Below the pieces are notes generated by a model. That model was given only the letters and a program-made list of their open reading frames with translations. It had not been told where the DNA came from and did not search any database. Positions 1 through 8,233 of a stretch of 49,262 nucleotides of DNA are shown here, one piece after another. This stretch comes from CAZJHX01 sp964545715 (GTDB taxonomy: Bacteria; Myxococcota_A; UBA9042; GCA-2863065). The stretch is taken from assembly GCA_964545715.1 (NCBI GenBank), contig CAZJHX010000078.1, positions 1 to 49,262 of the forward strand, read 5' to 3'. Position 1 is the stretch's first letter. Each line of letters begins with the position of its first letter. The position numbers and the translations under genes were made by a program.

Positions 1-49
1 CAAAGACCTGGTTCGACTTCGGGCGGCTACGCTGCAGTCACGGTGCGCG

Positions 50-961
50 CTAACAGCTGTCAGCCGTGCAGACGTTACCGTCGTCACAGTTGACCGCCTT
101 GCCGCCGCAGACACCCTTGGAGCAGGTGTCTTTCTGCGTGCAGGCGTCGCCGTCGTCACATGCGATTGTGTTCGGCTTGTGCACACAGCCCAGCTTGGGG
201 TCACAGCTGTCGTCGGTGCAGGGGTTGCCGTCATCGCAGTTGATCTTCTTGCCGGCCTGGCAGTTGCCCTTGACGCAGCCGTCGCCCGCGGTGCAGGCGT
301 TGCCGTCATCGCAGCTCTGGGCCTTTTTGGTCGGCGGGTTCATGCAGCCCCATTTCTGCTCGCAGAGATCCTGCGTGCAGCGGTTGCCGTCATCACAGTC
401 GAGTGGCTGTCCACCCGCGCAGCTGCCGCCCAGGCACTTGTCTTTGACCGTGCACAGGTTGCCGTCGTCGCAGGCGCCGCCGTCGGCCGGAACCGAGCCG
501 CAGCCCTTCTGGGGGTCGCAGATGTCCTTGGTGCACTCGTTGCCGTCGTCACAGTTGGAGGACACCTCGTTGGTGCAGCCCACTGCGGGATCGCAGACAT
601 CGTTTGTGCAGACATTGCCGTCATCGCACGAAATCCAGCCCTGGCCCTGACACCTGCCGTCCCAGCAGGTGTCCTTGCCGTTGCAGGCGTTGCCGTCATC
701 GCATGACGAACCGGCTTTTTTCTCCGTACGCACGCACTGACCCTTTTCACAGGTGTCGGCGGTGCAGGAGTTGCCATCATTGCAGTCTGAATGCTGCTTG
801 CATTGTGGCCCAGGGGTTTTGACTGCGCTGAGTTGAGCGGCGGAAAGGTCCCGCTCGTCCTGCAGCGCCTCATTATTACCACTGAGGCCGTTGGTACACG
901 CCGCGGCTGACCCCGCGACAAAGAATAGACACACTAATCTACAAACGGTTTTATACAACAC
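50..961 (-). CDS. Cys-rich lipoprotein-like protein, ten CDDGN repeats
   Basis: Exported protein made of about ten Cys repeats of the form C-D-D-G-N-x-C-T-x-D-x-C. Two repeat types alternate: one followed by D-P-x-x-G-C, the other by x-x-G-x-C. Such arrays are common on surface proteins of myxobacteria; the function is unknown and disulfide stabilisation is likely. I start at GTG 961 (TTG 958 is possible) because GAGGA lies just upstream, at 966-970. This gives a short charged start, a hydrophobic stretch and a Cys in an AAAC context, a weak lipobox. A longer reading frame to 1060 would add a stretch without signal-peptide character. The protein stops directly after the sixth-type Cys of its last repeat, so the last repeat is cut short. 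No further in-frame repeat is visible before the window edge. Confidence 0.75.
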   Translation of the reverse strand: MLYKTVCRLVCLFFVAGSAAACTNGLSGNNEALQDERDLSAAQLSAVKTPGPQCKQHSDCNDGNSCTADTCEKGQCVRTEKKAGSSCDDGNACNGKDTCWDGRCQGQGWISCDDGNVCTNDVCDPAVGCTNEVSSNCDDGNECTKDICDPQKGCGSVPADGGACDDGNLCTVKDKCLGGSCAGGQPLDCDDGNRCTQDLCEQKWGCMNPPTKKAQSCDDGNACTAGDGCVKGNCQAGKKINCDDGNPCTDDSCDPKLGCVHKPNTIACDDGDACTQKDTCSKGVCGGKAVNCDDGNVCTADSC

Positions 962-1062
962 GCTGTCCTCTGTGTAAGTGACTCCGACTAATACCGACTG
1001 TAGAATGTTTGTGTTTACAGTGTTAATAAAAAAGAGCTTAAGGAATGTGTGTATGTGCACAG

Positions 1063-1079
1063 ACCGCTAGCAGAGCGGT
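1063..1079. other. Small inverted repeat after sigma factor gene
   Basis: ACCGCT and AGCGGT form a perfect six-base stem around a five-base loop, about ten bases past the sigma factor stop codon. No T-run follows on the minus strand, so a classical intrinsic terminator is not supported. It may be a weak terminator or a binding site. The 100 bases to its left are unusually AT-rich for this window and probably hold the promoter of the Cys-repeat gene. Confidence 0.3.
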
Positions 1080-1088
1080 GATTGCAGT

Positions 1089-1658
1089 CTACGCGGAGGC
1101 TTCAGGCGGGTCTTTGTACGCGTTGCGAAGGCGTCCCAGCGCCAGTCTGATGCGCGACTTCACCGTGCCCAGAGCGATGTTGAGCTCCTCGGCGATGATG
1201 CGGTGGGACTTGTCTTCCACATAAAACATGCGCAGCAGGTGTGATTGCTCTTGAGGCAGCGCGTCGATCTCGCGGCGCAGGCGGTTCTCTTCACCCGCGA
1301 TGATGTCCCAGCTGTAGCCACGCTTTTCGGGAGGCGCCTTTACGACCGCGGGGTCGTCCAGATCCACCATGGGACGGCGCTCCTTGCGCAGCCGATCGAT
1401 GCGCTTGTTGCGCGCGATGCGAAAGACCCATGTGCTTACTGCGGCCCGATCAGGCCGATAGGACTGTGCCCGATGCCATACTGTGAGCATCGTCTCCTGG
1501 GCCACCTCTTCCGCGCTGGTCTCGTCGGCGCCGCCCTTCATCAGCCACGTCTTCAGTCGGGGGGCGAAGTGCGCAAACAGCTCGGCAAACGCCTGCTTGT
1601 CCTTGCGCTCAGCGACAGCTTGAAGCTGGCTGGCGTGCGACTCGGCGCAGGCGGTCAC
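1089..1658 (-). CDS. rpoE: ECF sigma factor, RpoE/ECF11-like
   Basis: Extracytoplasmic-function RNA polymerase sigma factor. Sigma region 2 spans about residues 21-92 and includes the stretch F-A-P-R-L-K-T-W-L-M-K-G-G, the core-binding AEEVAQE and the W-V-F-R-I-A-R-N-K-R-I-D motif. Sigma region 4 with its helix-turn-helix (I-A-E-E-L-N-I-A-L-G-T-V-K-S-R-I) lies at about 133-180. These signatures are those of the ECF11 group, whose Rhodobacter member answers singlet oxygen and organic peroxides. The start is GTG 1658; no in-frame start lies between it and the stop of chrR, 13 bases upstream. The gene follows its anti-sigma gene, the reverse of the Rhodobacter order. Group assignment is from motif memory, not alignment. 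Confidence 0.9.
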   Translation of the reverse strand: MTACAESHASQLQAVAERKDKQAFAELFAHFAPRLKTWLMKGGADETSAEEVAQETMLTVWHRAQSYRPDRAAVSTWVFRIARNKRIDRLRKERRPMVDLDDPAVVKAPPEKRGYSWDIIAGEENRLRREIDALPQEQSHLLRMFYVEDKSHRIIAEELNIALGTVKSRIRLALGRLRNAYKDPPEASA

Positions 1659-1671
1659 CGGGTGGGTAGCC

Positions 1672-2328
1672 TCATTGCTTCAAGAAGGGGTTGAGCAGGC
1701 GGCCAAGCGGGCCCGTGAACCGCAGCGGCTGATCGGTGACGGCGAGGCAGATGCACTCGCTCTCTTCCCAGATCACCGGCTGGTGCTCGGTGCTGCCGTC
1801 CAGCTCGACAAAATCGCCGCACTCAAAGCGGCCGGTGTGGTCTGAAAACGCGCCGGTCAAAACCAGCGTCATCTCATAACCGCGGTGCGTGTGGACCGGA
1901 AGCTTTCGGCCAGCGCCAAGCTTGATGAGTCGCGTATTCAGTCCCGCGACGGTCGTGGTGATCGGGAACTCCTCTACGCCGCCCAGTCTCCGCGTCCAGT
2001 CCAGCTGTTGGTAGCCGGCGCCCAGATAGTCTCGCAGCGGGCGGGGGATGCCGGTGTCGCCCGCGGGAACAGGGGGAAGCGGTGGGGCGCAGGGTGCAGG
2101 CTCCGGCTCGTCCAGGCGCGCGAGGATGTCGTCCAGAGCGCCGTCTGAAACCGAGGTCAGCGGCATGGCGTCCAGAACGGCGCCGCCTACGGCCTCAAGC
2201 TCGGCAACGGCTTGGCGGCAGGAGGGGCAGAGCGCCAGATGAGTCGCGATGACAAGGCTCCCGGGTTCGTGCAAGGCGCCGGTCGTGTAATCGACGAGGC
2301 GTGCTTCTTCCGGGTGATGGGATGGCAT
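1672..2328 (-). CDS. chrR: ChrR-type zinc anti-sigma factor with cupin domain
   Basis: Anti-sigma factor of the ChrR family, expected to hold the adjacent ECF11 sigma factor inactive. The N-terminal zinc domain shows H5, H30, C34 and C37, which match the spacing of the known ligands H6, H31, C35 and C38 of Rhodobacter ChrR. The C-terminal cupin shows H146, H148, E152 and H182, again with the family spacing. I choose the ATG at 2328 because it gives M-P-S-H-H, aligned with the start of ChrR. ATG 2340 is possible, and would make a leaderless message. The ATG at 2367 lies inside the spacer of the predicted promoter and is very unlikely. It ends 13 bases before the sigma gene, so the two form one operon. 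Confidence 0.9.
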   Translation of the reverse strand: MPSHHPEEARLVDYTTGALHEPGSLVIATHLALCPSCRQAVAELEAVGGAVLDAMPLTSVSDGALDDILARLDEPEPAPCAPPLPPVPAGDTGIPRPLRDYLGAGYQQLDWTRRLGGVEEFPITTTVAGLNTRLIKLGAGRKLPVHTHRGYEMTLVLTGAFSDHTGRFECGDFVELDGSTEHQPVIWEESECICLAVTDQPLRFTGPLGRLLNPFLKQ

Positions 2329-2346
2329 TTCGGTGAGCATAACCGA

Positions 2347-2374
2347 CTTACGAGCCAGGGGGGACATCGGATCG
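2347..2374 (-). promoter_or_regulatory. ECF11-type promoter of chrR-rpoE
   Basis: On the minus strand, CGATCC (2374-2369) is followed by 16 bases and CGTAAG (2352-2347). The known sigma-E promoter of Rhodobacter has TGATCC and TAAGA with the same geometry, so this matches at all but one base of the -35. A transcript would begin near 2340. This supports autoregulation of the chrR-sigma operon. Confidence 0.7.
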
Positions 2375-2420
2375 GAAAGAACCCGGGAGCCTGGTGCTTT
2401 CTCGGGGGAGGAGCAGAGAA

Positions 2421-5063
2421 TCAGTTGGAGGGCGGGAGCAGAACGGTGTCGATGACGTGAATCACACCGTTGGATGCGGGGATGTCGGTGACGATGACCT
2501 GCGCGTCGTTGACGTACACGTTGCCGCCCGAGACCTCGATGTTGATGGTCTCCTCGGTCAGTGTCGTGAACTCGGTGTTGGCGACCACGTCCGCCGCCGC
2601 GAACTTACCGGCCACAGCGTGGTAGCCGAGGATGGTGGCCAGCGCGGTCGGGTTGGCGAACAGGCCCTTGATGACGCCCTTGGGCAGCGCGTCGAAGGCG
2701 TCGTTGGTCGGCGCGAAGACGGTCAGCTGGCCGGGAGCGTTCAGCGCGTCGAAGAGACCGGCGACCTGCGTGGCGGTGACCAGCGTGGAGAACAGCTGCG
2801 GGTGACCGATGAGCGTCTTGCCGATGCTGGCCGGCGGGGTCAGGACGGCGTCGATGACGTGAATGACGCCGTTGCTGGCCTTGATGTCCGTGGTGATGAT
2901 CTGGCTGTCGTTGATGAAGACGTTGCCGTTCTCGAGGGTCACTTTCACATCCGAGCCCTGCAGCGTGGCCAGCAGCGACGACGCGACGACCTGGTCCGCT
3001 TTCACCTTACCGGGCAGCACGTGGTAGAGCAGGATGGCTTTCAGGGTCTCGGTATCGGCCAGCAGCGCGTCGATGGTGCCGGCGGGCAGCGCGGCGAACG
3101 CGGCGTCGGTCGGCGCGAACACGGTCAGCTCCTGTGCGGGATCGGCCAGGACACCGGCGATACCGGCGGCGCCGGCGGCGGTGAGCAGCGTGTTGAAGGA
3201 GCCGGCCTCGGTGGCGACCTCGGCGATGGTGCCGGGCGTGGGCGGCAGCAGCACCGCGTTGATGACGTGGATGACGCCGTTGCTGGCCTCGATGTCGGTC
3301 ACGGTGAAGACGGCGCCGTCGATGGTCAGGACGGGACCGAAGTTGCCCAGCGGAGCTTTGGCGCCCTGAAGCGTGGCGAGCTCGTCGAGACCCTGCAGAT
3401 CGTCCGAGAAGAGCTGGCCGGCGGCCACGTGGTAGAGCAGCACGTCGGTGAGGGCCTCGGGGTTGGCCAGCAGCGCGCCCAGCGTGCCGGAGGGCAGGGC
3501 GGCGAAGGCGCTGTCGGTGGGTGCGAACAGGGTGAACGGGCCGTCGCCTTTCAGCGTCTCTGTCAGACCGGCGGCCTGCACGGCGGTGAGCAGCGTGCCG
3601 AGGTGGTCGTTGCCCTGCGCCTTCTCGATGATGTTGCCGAGCGCGGGCTGCACGGGCGGCTCGACGGTCTCGCCGCCGTCGTCCGAGGGCAGCAGGACCG
3701 CGTCGATGACGTGGATGGTGCCGTTGTCGGCCTGGATGTCCGTGATGATGACGGTAGCGCCGTTGATGGTGACCTTGCCGCCGCTGTTACCCACGTTGAC
3801 GGCCGTGCCCTGCAGCGTGTTCAGCGCCGATGCGGCGACCACGGCGTCAGAGGAGAGCTGCGTGCCGATGACGTGGTAGAGCAGCACGTCGGTCAGCGCC
3901 TCGGTGTCGTTGAGCAGGCCGCCCAGCGCGCCCTGGGGCAGCGCGGAGAACGCGGCGTCGGTGGGCGCGAAGACGGTGAAGGGGCCGGGGCCGGAGAGCG
4001 TGTCGGTCAGACCGGCGGCCTCCACGGCGGTGAGCAGGGTGCTGAAGCTGCCGGCCTGAGCCGCGACCTCGATGAGCGTGTTGCTGGTGGCGGGCGGCTC
4101 GGCGAGGGGGAGCAGCACCGCGTCGATGACGTGGATGACGCCGTTGCTGGCCGCGATGTCGGTGGTGACGATCTTAGCGTTGTTGATGAACACGGCGCCG
4201 TCCTGGACGGTGACGTCGATCGCGTCGCCCTGCAGCGTGGTCAGCGCGGAGGTGATGGAGACGACGTCGGCTTTCAGGGCGCCGGCGACCACGTGGTACT
4301 TGAGGATCTCGGCCAGCGCGGCGGGGTCGGCGAGCAGCGCGTCGACGGTGCCGGCGGGCAGGGCCTCAAACGCGGCGTCGGTGGGCGCGAACACGGTGAA
4401 GGGGCCGGCGCCGGTGAGCGCGTCGACCAGGCCGGCCGCCTCGACGGCTGCGACCAGGGTGGAGAAGCTGCCGGCGTCGGAGGCGACCTCGACAATGTTC
4501 ATCTCGTCGGTGATCGGCGTGGGCGTGATTGGACGTGTGCCGGTCGCGGGGGGCAGCAGCACGCCGTTGATCGCGTGAATTACGCCGTTGCCGGCCAGGA
4601 TGTCAGCGTCCGCGACGATAGCGCCACCCACGCGCACCTGCGGGCCGTTTACCTCGACGTCGAGCGTCTCGCCCGACAGCGTGGTGAGGCTGGACATCGT
4701 GACGATATCCGCCGCGGTCAGCTTGCCCTCCACAACGTGATACGTGAGCACGCGCGCCAGCTCGCCGTCCTTGGCGAGGATGGCGTCGAGCGCCTCCTGG
4801 GGTACCTGCGCGAAAGCCGCGTCGGTGGGAGCGAAGACCGTGAAGGGACCGTTGACGTCGAGCGTCTCGGTGAGCCCGGCGGTCTCGACCAGGCTGGTGA
4901 ATGTTTCAAAGCCGGGCTTGGACGCCGCGACGTCCGTAATGGACTTGTCAGCCTTGCCGTCCTGCTCGAACGTGGTCGTGCAGCCGAGGGTGAAGAAAGT
5001 GAGCGTGAGCGCGAGAACGAGCGCGTTGAAACCATTGCTGTTGGTGATGGAGCCGTTAGTCAT
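2421..5063 (-). CDS. Lipoprotein with six fasciclin (FAS1) domains
   Basis: Exported 880-residue protein built from six tandem FAS1 domains of about 140 residues. Each has the H1-type block (F-T-V-F-A-P-T-D-x-A-F, then L-P), the Y-H-V block, and the final A-S-N-G-V-I-H-V-I-D-x-V-L-L-P block. FAS1 domains act in adhesion and protein binding at the surface. The N-terminus has a hydrophobic stretch ending T-L-G-C, a plausible but non-ideal lipobox. The start ATG 5063 is fixed by an AGGAAGG ribosome site about seven bases upstream. It lies downstream of an ECF11-type promoter and next to chrR-rpoE, so it is a likely target of that sigma factor. The large frame on the opposite strand is a mirror of this codon pattern. 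Confidence 0.93.
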   Translation of the reverse strand: MTNGSITNSNGFNALVLALTLTFFTLGCTTTFEQDGKADKSITDVAASKPGFETFTSLVETAGLTETLDVNGPFTVFAPTDAAFAQVPQEALDAILAKDGELARVLTYHVVEGKLTAADIVTMSSLTTLSGETLDVEVNGPQVRVGGAIVADADILAGNGVIHAINGVLLPPATGTRPITPTPITDEMNIVEVASDAGSFSTLVAAVEAAGLVDALTGAGPFTVFAPTDAAFEALPAGTVDALLADPAALAEILKYHVVAGALKADVVSITSALTTLQGDAIDVTVQDGAVFINNAKIVTTDIAASNGVIHVIDAVLLPLAEPPATSNTLIEVAAQAGSFSTLLTAVEAAGLTDTLSGPGPFTVFAPTDAAFSALPQGALGGLLNDTEALTDVLLYHVIGTQLSSDAVVAASALNTLQGTAVNVGNSGGKVTINGATVIITDIQADNGTIHVIDAVLLPSDDGGETVEPPVQPALGNIIEKAQGNDHLGTLLTAVQAAGLTETLKGDGPFTLFAPTDSAFAALPSGTLGALLANPEALTDVLLYHVAAGQLFSDDLQGLDELATLQGAKAPLGNFGPVLTIDGAVFTVTDIEASNGVIHVINAVLLPPTPGTIAEVATEAGSFNTLLTAAGAAGIAGVLADPAQELTVFAPTDAAFAALPAGTIDALLADTETLKAILLYHVLPGKVKADQVVASSLLATLQGSDVKVTLENGNVFINDSQIITTDIKASNGVIHVIDAVLTPPASIGKTLIGHPQLFSTLVTATQVAGLFDALNAPGQLTVFAPTNDAFDALPKGVIKGLFANPTALATILGYHAVAGKFAAADVVANTEFTTLTEETINIEVSGGNVYVNDAQVIVTDIPASNGVIHVIDTVLLPPSN

Positions 5064-5098
5064 TGAAGCCTTCCTCTCAAATTGCAGATTCGAGACTT

Positions 5099-5126
5099 CC
5101 TACGCGGGCCCCCCCAACATGGATTA
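5099..5126 (-). promoter_or_regulatory. ECF11-type promoter before FAS1 gene
   Basis: On the minus strand, TAATCC (5126-5121) is separated by 16 bases from CGTAGG (5104-5099). This is the same architecture as the element before chrR, with one change in each box from TGATCC and CGTAAG. It would start transcription near 5092, giving a leader of roughly 30 bases that contains the ribosome site of the FAS1 gene. Confidence 0.6.
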
Positions 5127-5195
5127 ACGACAACCGAAATAAATCTGCAGAAGGGGTACGAGCTGGCTCAAAAACCGGATCGAAAAAAAGTTCTG

Positions 5196-7073
5196 TTAGG
5201 CGCGCTGCGGGCGCACGACCCACGCCAGGTAGAGGTTGTTGACCCAGTAGCCCACACCGAAGGCGTCCAGCGCGTACTGAGGCCAGGTCATGCACAGCAC
5301 CGACCCGACGACGGCGATGCCCGTGGTGGGCCAAAACGCCGGACTGATCGTGACCGCCATCGTGCCGGCCAGCATCGTCATGATCAGGACGTCACCCAAC
5401 ACCATGACGTCAAAGCCCATGTCGCCGATGTGCAGTAGTACGCGGCTGAACGTGAGCACCAGACCGAACACCAGCACCACGCCCATCAGGCGCTCGAAGA
5501 TCGCCGTATCCAGCACCGAGCGCCGGAAGAAGTAGATCGCCAGCAGGTTGGCGATCACCCCGGTCGCGACGAAGATCAGGCTGCCGATGGGGGTGTATTG
5601 GATAGTGCCGTCGCGGATCAGCGAGCCCGCAAACAGCAGCACGAGCATGGTCGTGATGCCGTTGAGCAACAGGTACGTGGTGCGTCCCCAGTCGGCCCCA
5701 TGGAAGCGCTGCTGTCGCTCGATCTCTGCCAGCTTGGAGACGGCCTGATGCTGCGACTTGAAGCGGCGCTGCACTTCGGCCAGACGCTTGGCGAAGTCGG
5801 TTGGGGGGCTGTCCATGTCGGCCAGCAGCCGCTCGCACGCCGGCGCGTTCATCGCCGCCAGCTCATACTCGAACATGTGCTCCAGGGTCTCCTGCAGCCC
5901 GGCGGCAGCGCGGCGGTTGGTCGGCCAGTCGGCCAGCGCCTGCTCAAAGCCGAAGCGGCACGCGCTGAACCGACGCTGCACGTCCATCGACCCGGCATCG
6001 CCGGACCCGCTTCGGGCGGTGGCCTGTCTGAGAGCCTCCAACGCCTGGGTTGCGCGGGCGGCTGAGCGCTCGGAGACCCGCAGCTTGAGGTACTCCTCCA
6101 GCGCGCGCCGCAAGGCTATCGCGTCCGGATAACGGTCGTCGGGGTCCCGCATGCAGGCCCGATTGCAGATCTTGCCCAGCGCCTCTGGGACCGATGGCGG
6201 ATAGTGATGCCGATCCGCCCGTGAGGCCGACGCCAGCACCTCCCATAGCGTCTCGCCGGTGTTGCGGTGCCGTCCTGTGATCACGTGGTGCAGGCACGAT
6301 CCGAGCAGGAAGATGTCGGTGCGCTCGCTGACCGCCACCTCGCCCGCGAACACGGACTCCGGCGGCATGTACGCAGGCGTGCCGACCACGTGCTGTGGGT
6401 TGGCGTCCGGCTCGTCCTCCAGCCGCGCCGCGATGCCCCAGTCCAGCAGATAGACCTCGCCGTAGCTGCCGACCATGACATTGTGCGGCTTGATGTCGCG
6501 GTGGACGATGCCCCGGCTGTGGGCAAAGTGCACAGCGTGACAGACGTCCATGAGAATACGGATGTGTCGCTCCAGCGCTTCGCCGTCGTCGCAGATGTGC
6601 TCGTTGCGGCCGAGCAGCTCGCGCCAGCTGGAGCCCTCCACGCGCTTCATGACCATCACGGGGCCGTCGGTCTCGGACCACGCCAGCTGGTGGACGGGCA
6701 CGATGTTCGGGTGCTCCAGCAGTCCCGTGATCCAGCCCTCGTGCAGGAGCGAGTCGATGTGGCCCTGCGCCCCGTCGCCGACGCGCAGTGACTTGATGGC
6801 CACCGTGCGCTTGAGCGAGCGCTGCTCGGCGAGCCGGATCCAGCCCATCCCTCCTTCGGCCAGGGTGCCGACCAGCCTCAGGTCGCTCAGTCCGGTCTCG
6901 GAGCGATCGAGGCGGATGCGCGGCAGCTGATCGGCCACAGCGGACGTGGCGCCGGGGCGAATGGTCACGTCCGGAGGGTGGTCGGCAGTGTATCCCAGCC
7001 GGGTGTAGGAGGCCTCGAGCTCGGCTGCGGACTGCGCGGCAGGCGGGGCGGAGGCTGAGCGATCGTGGCTCAC
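5196..7073 (-). CDS. Membrane Ser/Thr protein kinase
   Basis: Hanks-type protein kinase followed by a membrane domain. The kinase domain covers about residues 65-335: Gly-rich loop G-T-L-A-E-G-G-M-G (69-77), K94, the HRDIKPHN catalytic loop with D193, D-W-G at 211-213 in place of DFG, and P-P-E at 237-239 in place of APE. DWG occurs in other bacterial kinases and keeps the metal-binding Asp, so activity is likely. A helical linker (about 335-460) leads to five or six hydrophobic segments up to residue 620. No extracytoplasmic sensor domain is evident. The start is GTG 7073, overlapping the stop of the Rieske gene by four bases, so the two are translationally coupled. Confidence 0.92.
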   Translation of the reverse strand: MSHDRSASAPPAAQSAAELEASYTRLGYTADHPPDVTIRPGATSAVADQLPRIRLDRSETGLSDLRLVGTLAEGGMGWIRLAEQRSLKRTVAIKSLRVGDGAQGHIDSLLHEGWITGLLEHPNIVPVHQLAWSETDGPVMVMKRVEGSSWRELLGRNEHICDDGEALERHIRILMDVCHAVHFAHSRGIVHRDIKPHNVMVGSYGEVYLLDWGIAARLEDEPDANPQHVVGTPAYMPPESVFAGEVAVSERTDIFLLGSCLHHVITGRHRNTGETLWEVLASASRADRHHYPPSVPEALGKICNRACMRDPDDRYPDAIALRRALEEYLKLRVSERSAARATQALEALRQATARSGSGDAGSMDVQRRFSACRFGFEQALADWPTNRRAAAGLQETLEHMFEYELAAMNAPACERLLADMDSPPTDFAKRLAEVQRRFKSQHQAVSKLAEIERQQRFHGADWGRTTYLLLNGITTMLVLLFAGSLIRDGTIQYTPIGSLIFVATGVIANLLAIYFFRRSVLDTAIFERLMGVVLVFGLVLTFSRVLLHIGDMGFDVMVLGDVLIMTMLAGTMAVTISPAFWPTTGIAVVGSVLCMTWPQYALDAFGVGYWVNNLYLAWVVRPQRA

Positions 7074-8203
7074 GTCGCGTCCATGGCGCTTTCCAGCGCG
7101 CGATGAAAGAGGGCGACTCCGCGCTCCATGCCGCCCAGCACGACGGGATCGTCGCGATCAGCCATGGTCGACTGAATGCTCTGGGTGATGGCCAGGTCCT
7201 CTTTCTCGAAGACCTGTCCGTCGATCAAACCAAAGCTCTGTGCGCGGCGCCGCTCCACCTCGTCCGAGGCCGGCGCGACGGGAACAAGCATACGGTGCAA
7301 CACGCGACTGGTGCCCGGGGTCACCGGCCACAGCGTCATGTGGGAGAGCCACTCGGGGTGAAACACCATGGCCACGTTTGGAAACTGGTTGTAGAGCACC
7401 GTGGTGAGGTCGCGCAGGTCGGCTTCTGACGGCTCGGCCGGCGACTGCGGGCCAAGGGTCTTTCGAGCGCCAAGCTGGCGAATGTGCGGCGCGAAGTCGT
7501 CCAGAATCGACTCTTCCCGAAAGAAGCGGGAGATGCTCTTCTTGTGGAGGCTGCGCAGGTGGTAGCCCTCGGCGAAGGCATCCACGATCAGCTTCCAGTT
7601 GGCCGCGACCAGACGGTCCGTCTTCTGAGCCTGCCGGTAGCCGTCGAGTCGAAACGACGTGTAGTCATCGTCCAACGCAGGGCCCAGCCAGGCGGCGACA
7701 TCCAGCGCGGGGCCCGGGGTTGGAGTCACCCACACAAATCCGTGGCGCTCGGCGCAGGGCAGGGCGATCAAGCCGCGCTCCTCGAGGTCGGTCGCCGCGA
7801 AGACCTCCCGATGGGGGATGTGCATGACGCTGCCGTCCAGGTCGTAGCACCACGCGTGATAGGGACAGACGAACGCCTTTGTGCAGCCGGAGCCCTCCAC
7901 CAGGCGGGCGCCGCGATGTCTGCACGCGTTGACAAAGGCGGAGACCGAGCCGTCCTTCCCGCGGACGACGACCACACCGCGCCCGGCGACAGTCTCGCTC
8001 ACAAACGCGCCGGGTTCCGGCAGCTCGGAAGAGTGTGCGATCACCAGCGGCGACACCCGAAAAACAGCGTCTCGTTCCCGCGCCGCCCAGGCCTCGCAGA
8101 CGTATCGATCGGGCGACAGCGTCACGTTCAGTGGCTCAGCAGAGGGCTGTTCGATCGCGGTGAGGAGCCGTCGGACGAGTGCTTGGCGTGTCGCGGGGCG
8201 CAT
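7070..8203 (-). CDS. Rieske non-heme iron oxygenase, alpha subunit type
   Basis: Aromatic-ring-hydroxylating-type oxygenase. The Rieske cluster ligands are C94, H96, C113 and H116 (C-R-H followed by C-P-Y-H). The mononuclear iron site is H215 and H220 within E-G-Y-H-L-R-S-L-H, with D336 as the probable third ligand. No reductase, ferredoxin or beta subunit is encoded nearby, so the electron donor and substrate cannot be named. The start is uncertain: ATG 8203 has a -10-like CAGAAT eight bases upstream, and GTG 8221 would add six residues. It overlaps the kinase gene by four bases, an unusual pairing that suggests co-expression. Confidence 0.88.
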   Translation of the reverse strand: MRPATRQALVRRLLTAIEQPSAEPLNVTLSPDRYVCEAWAARERDAVFRVSPLVIAHSSELPEPGAFVSETVAGRGVVVVRGKDGSVSAFVNACRHRGARLVEGSGCTKAFVCPYHAWCYDLDGSVMHIPHREVFAATDLEERGLIALPCAERHGFVWVTPTPGPALDVAAWLGPALDDDYTSFRLDGYRQAQKTDRLVAANWKLIVDAFAEGYHLRSLHKKSISRFFREESILDDFAPHIRQLGARKTLGPQSPAEPSEADLRDLTTVLYNQFPNVAMVFHPEWLSHMTLWPVTPGTSRVLHRMLVPVAPASDEVERRRAQSFGLIDGQVFEKEDLAITQSIQSTMADRDDPVVLGGMERGVALFHRALESAMDAT

Positions 8204-8233
8204 GGCGGCGTATTCTGCCACACGCCTGCCGCG

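Noticed and set aside
50..900. Regularly spaced short repeats resembling a CRISPR array
   Set aside because: The repeats encode the CDDGN motif in frame, the spacing follows protein modules, and the repeats vary at third codon positions.
2394..5066. Long plus-strand frame of about 890 residues opposite the FAS1 gene
   Set aside because: It mirrors the repeated FAS1 codons in reverse, has a composition of Val/Gly/Asp/Arg repeats, no ribosome site and no domain; the minus strand has six clear FAS1 domains.
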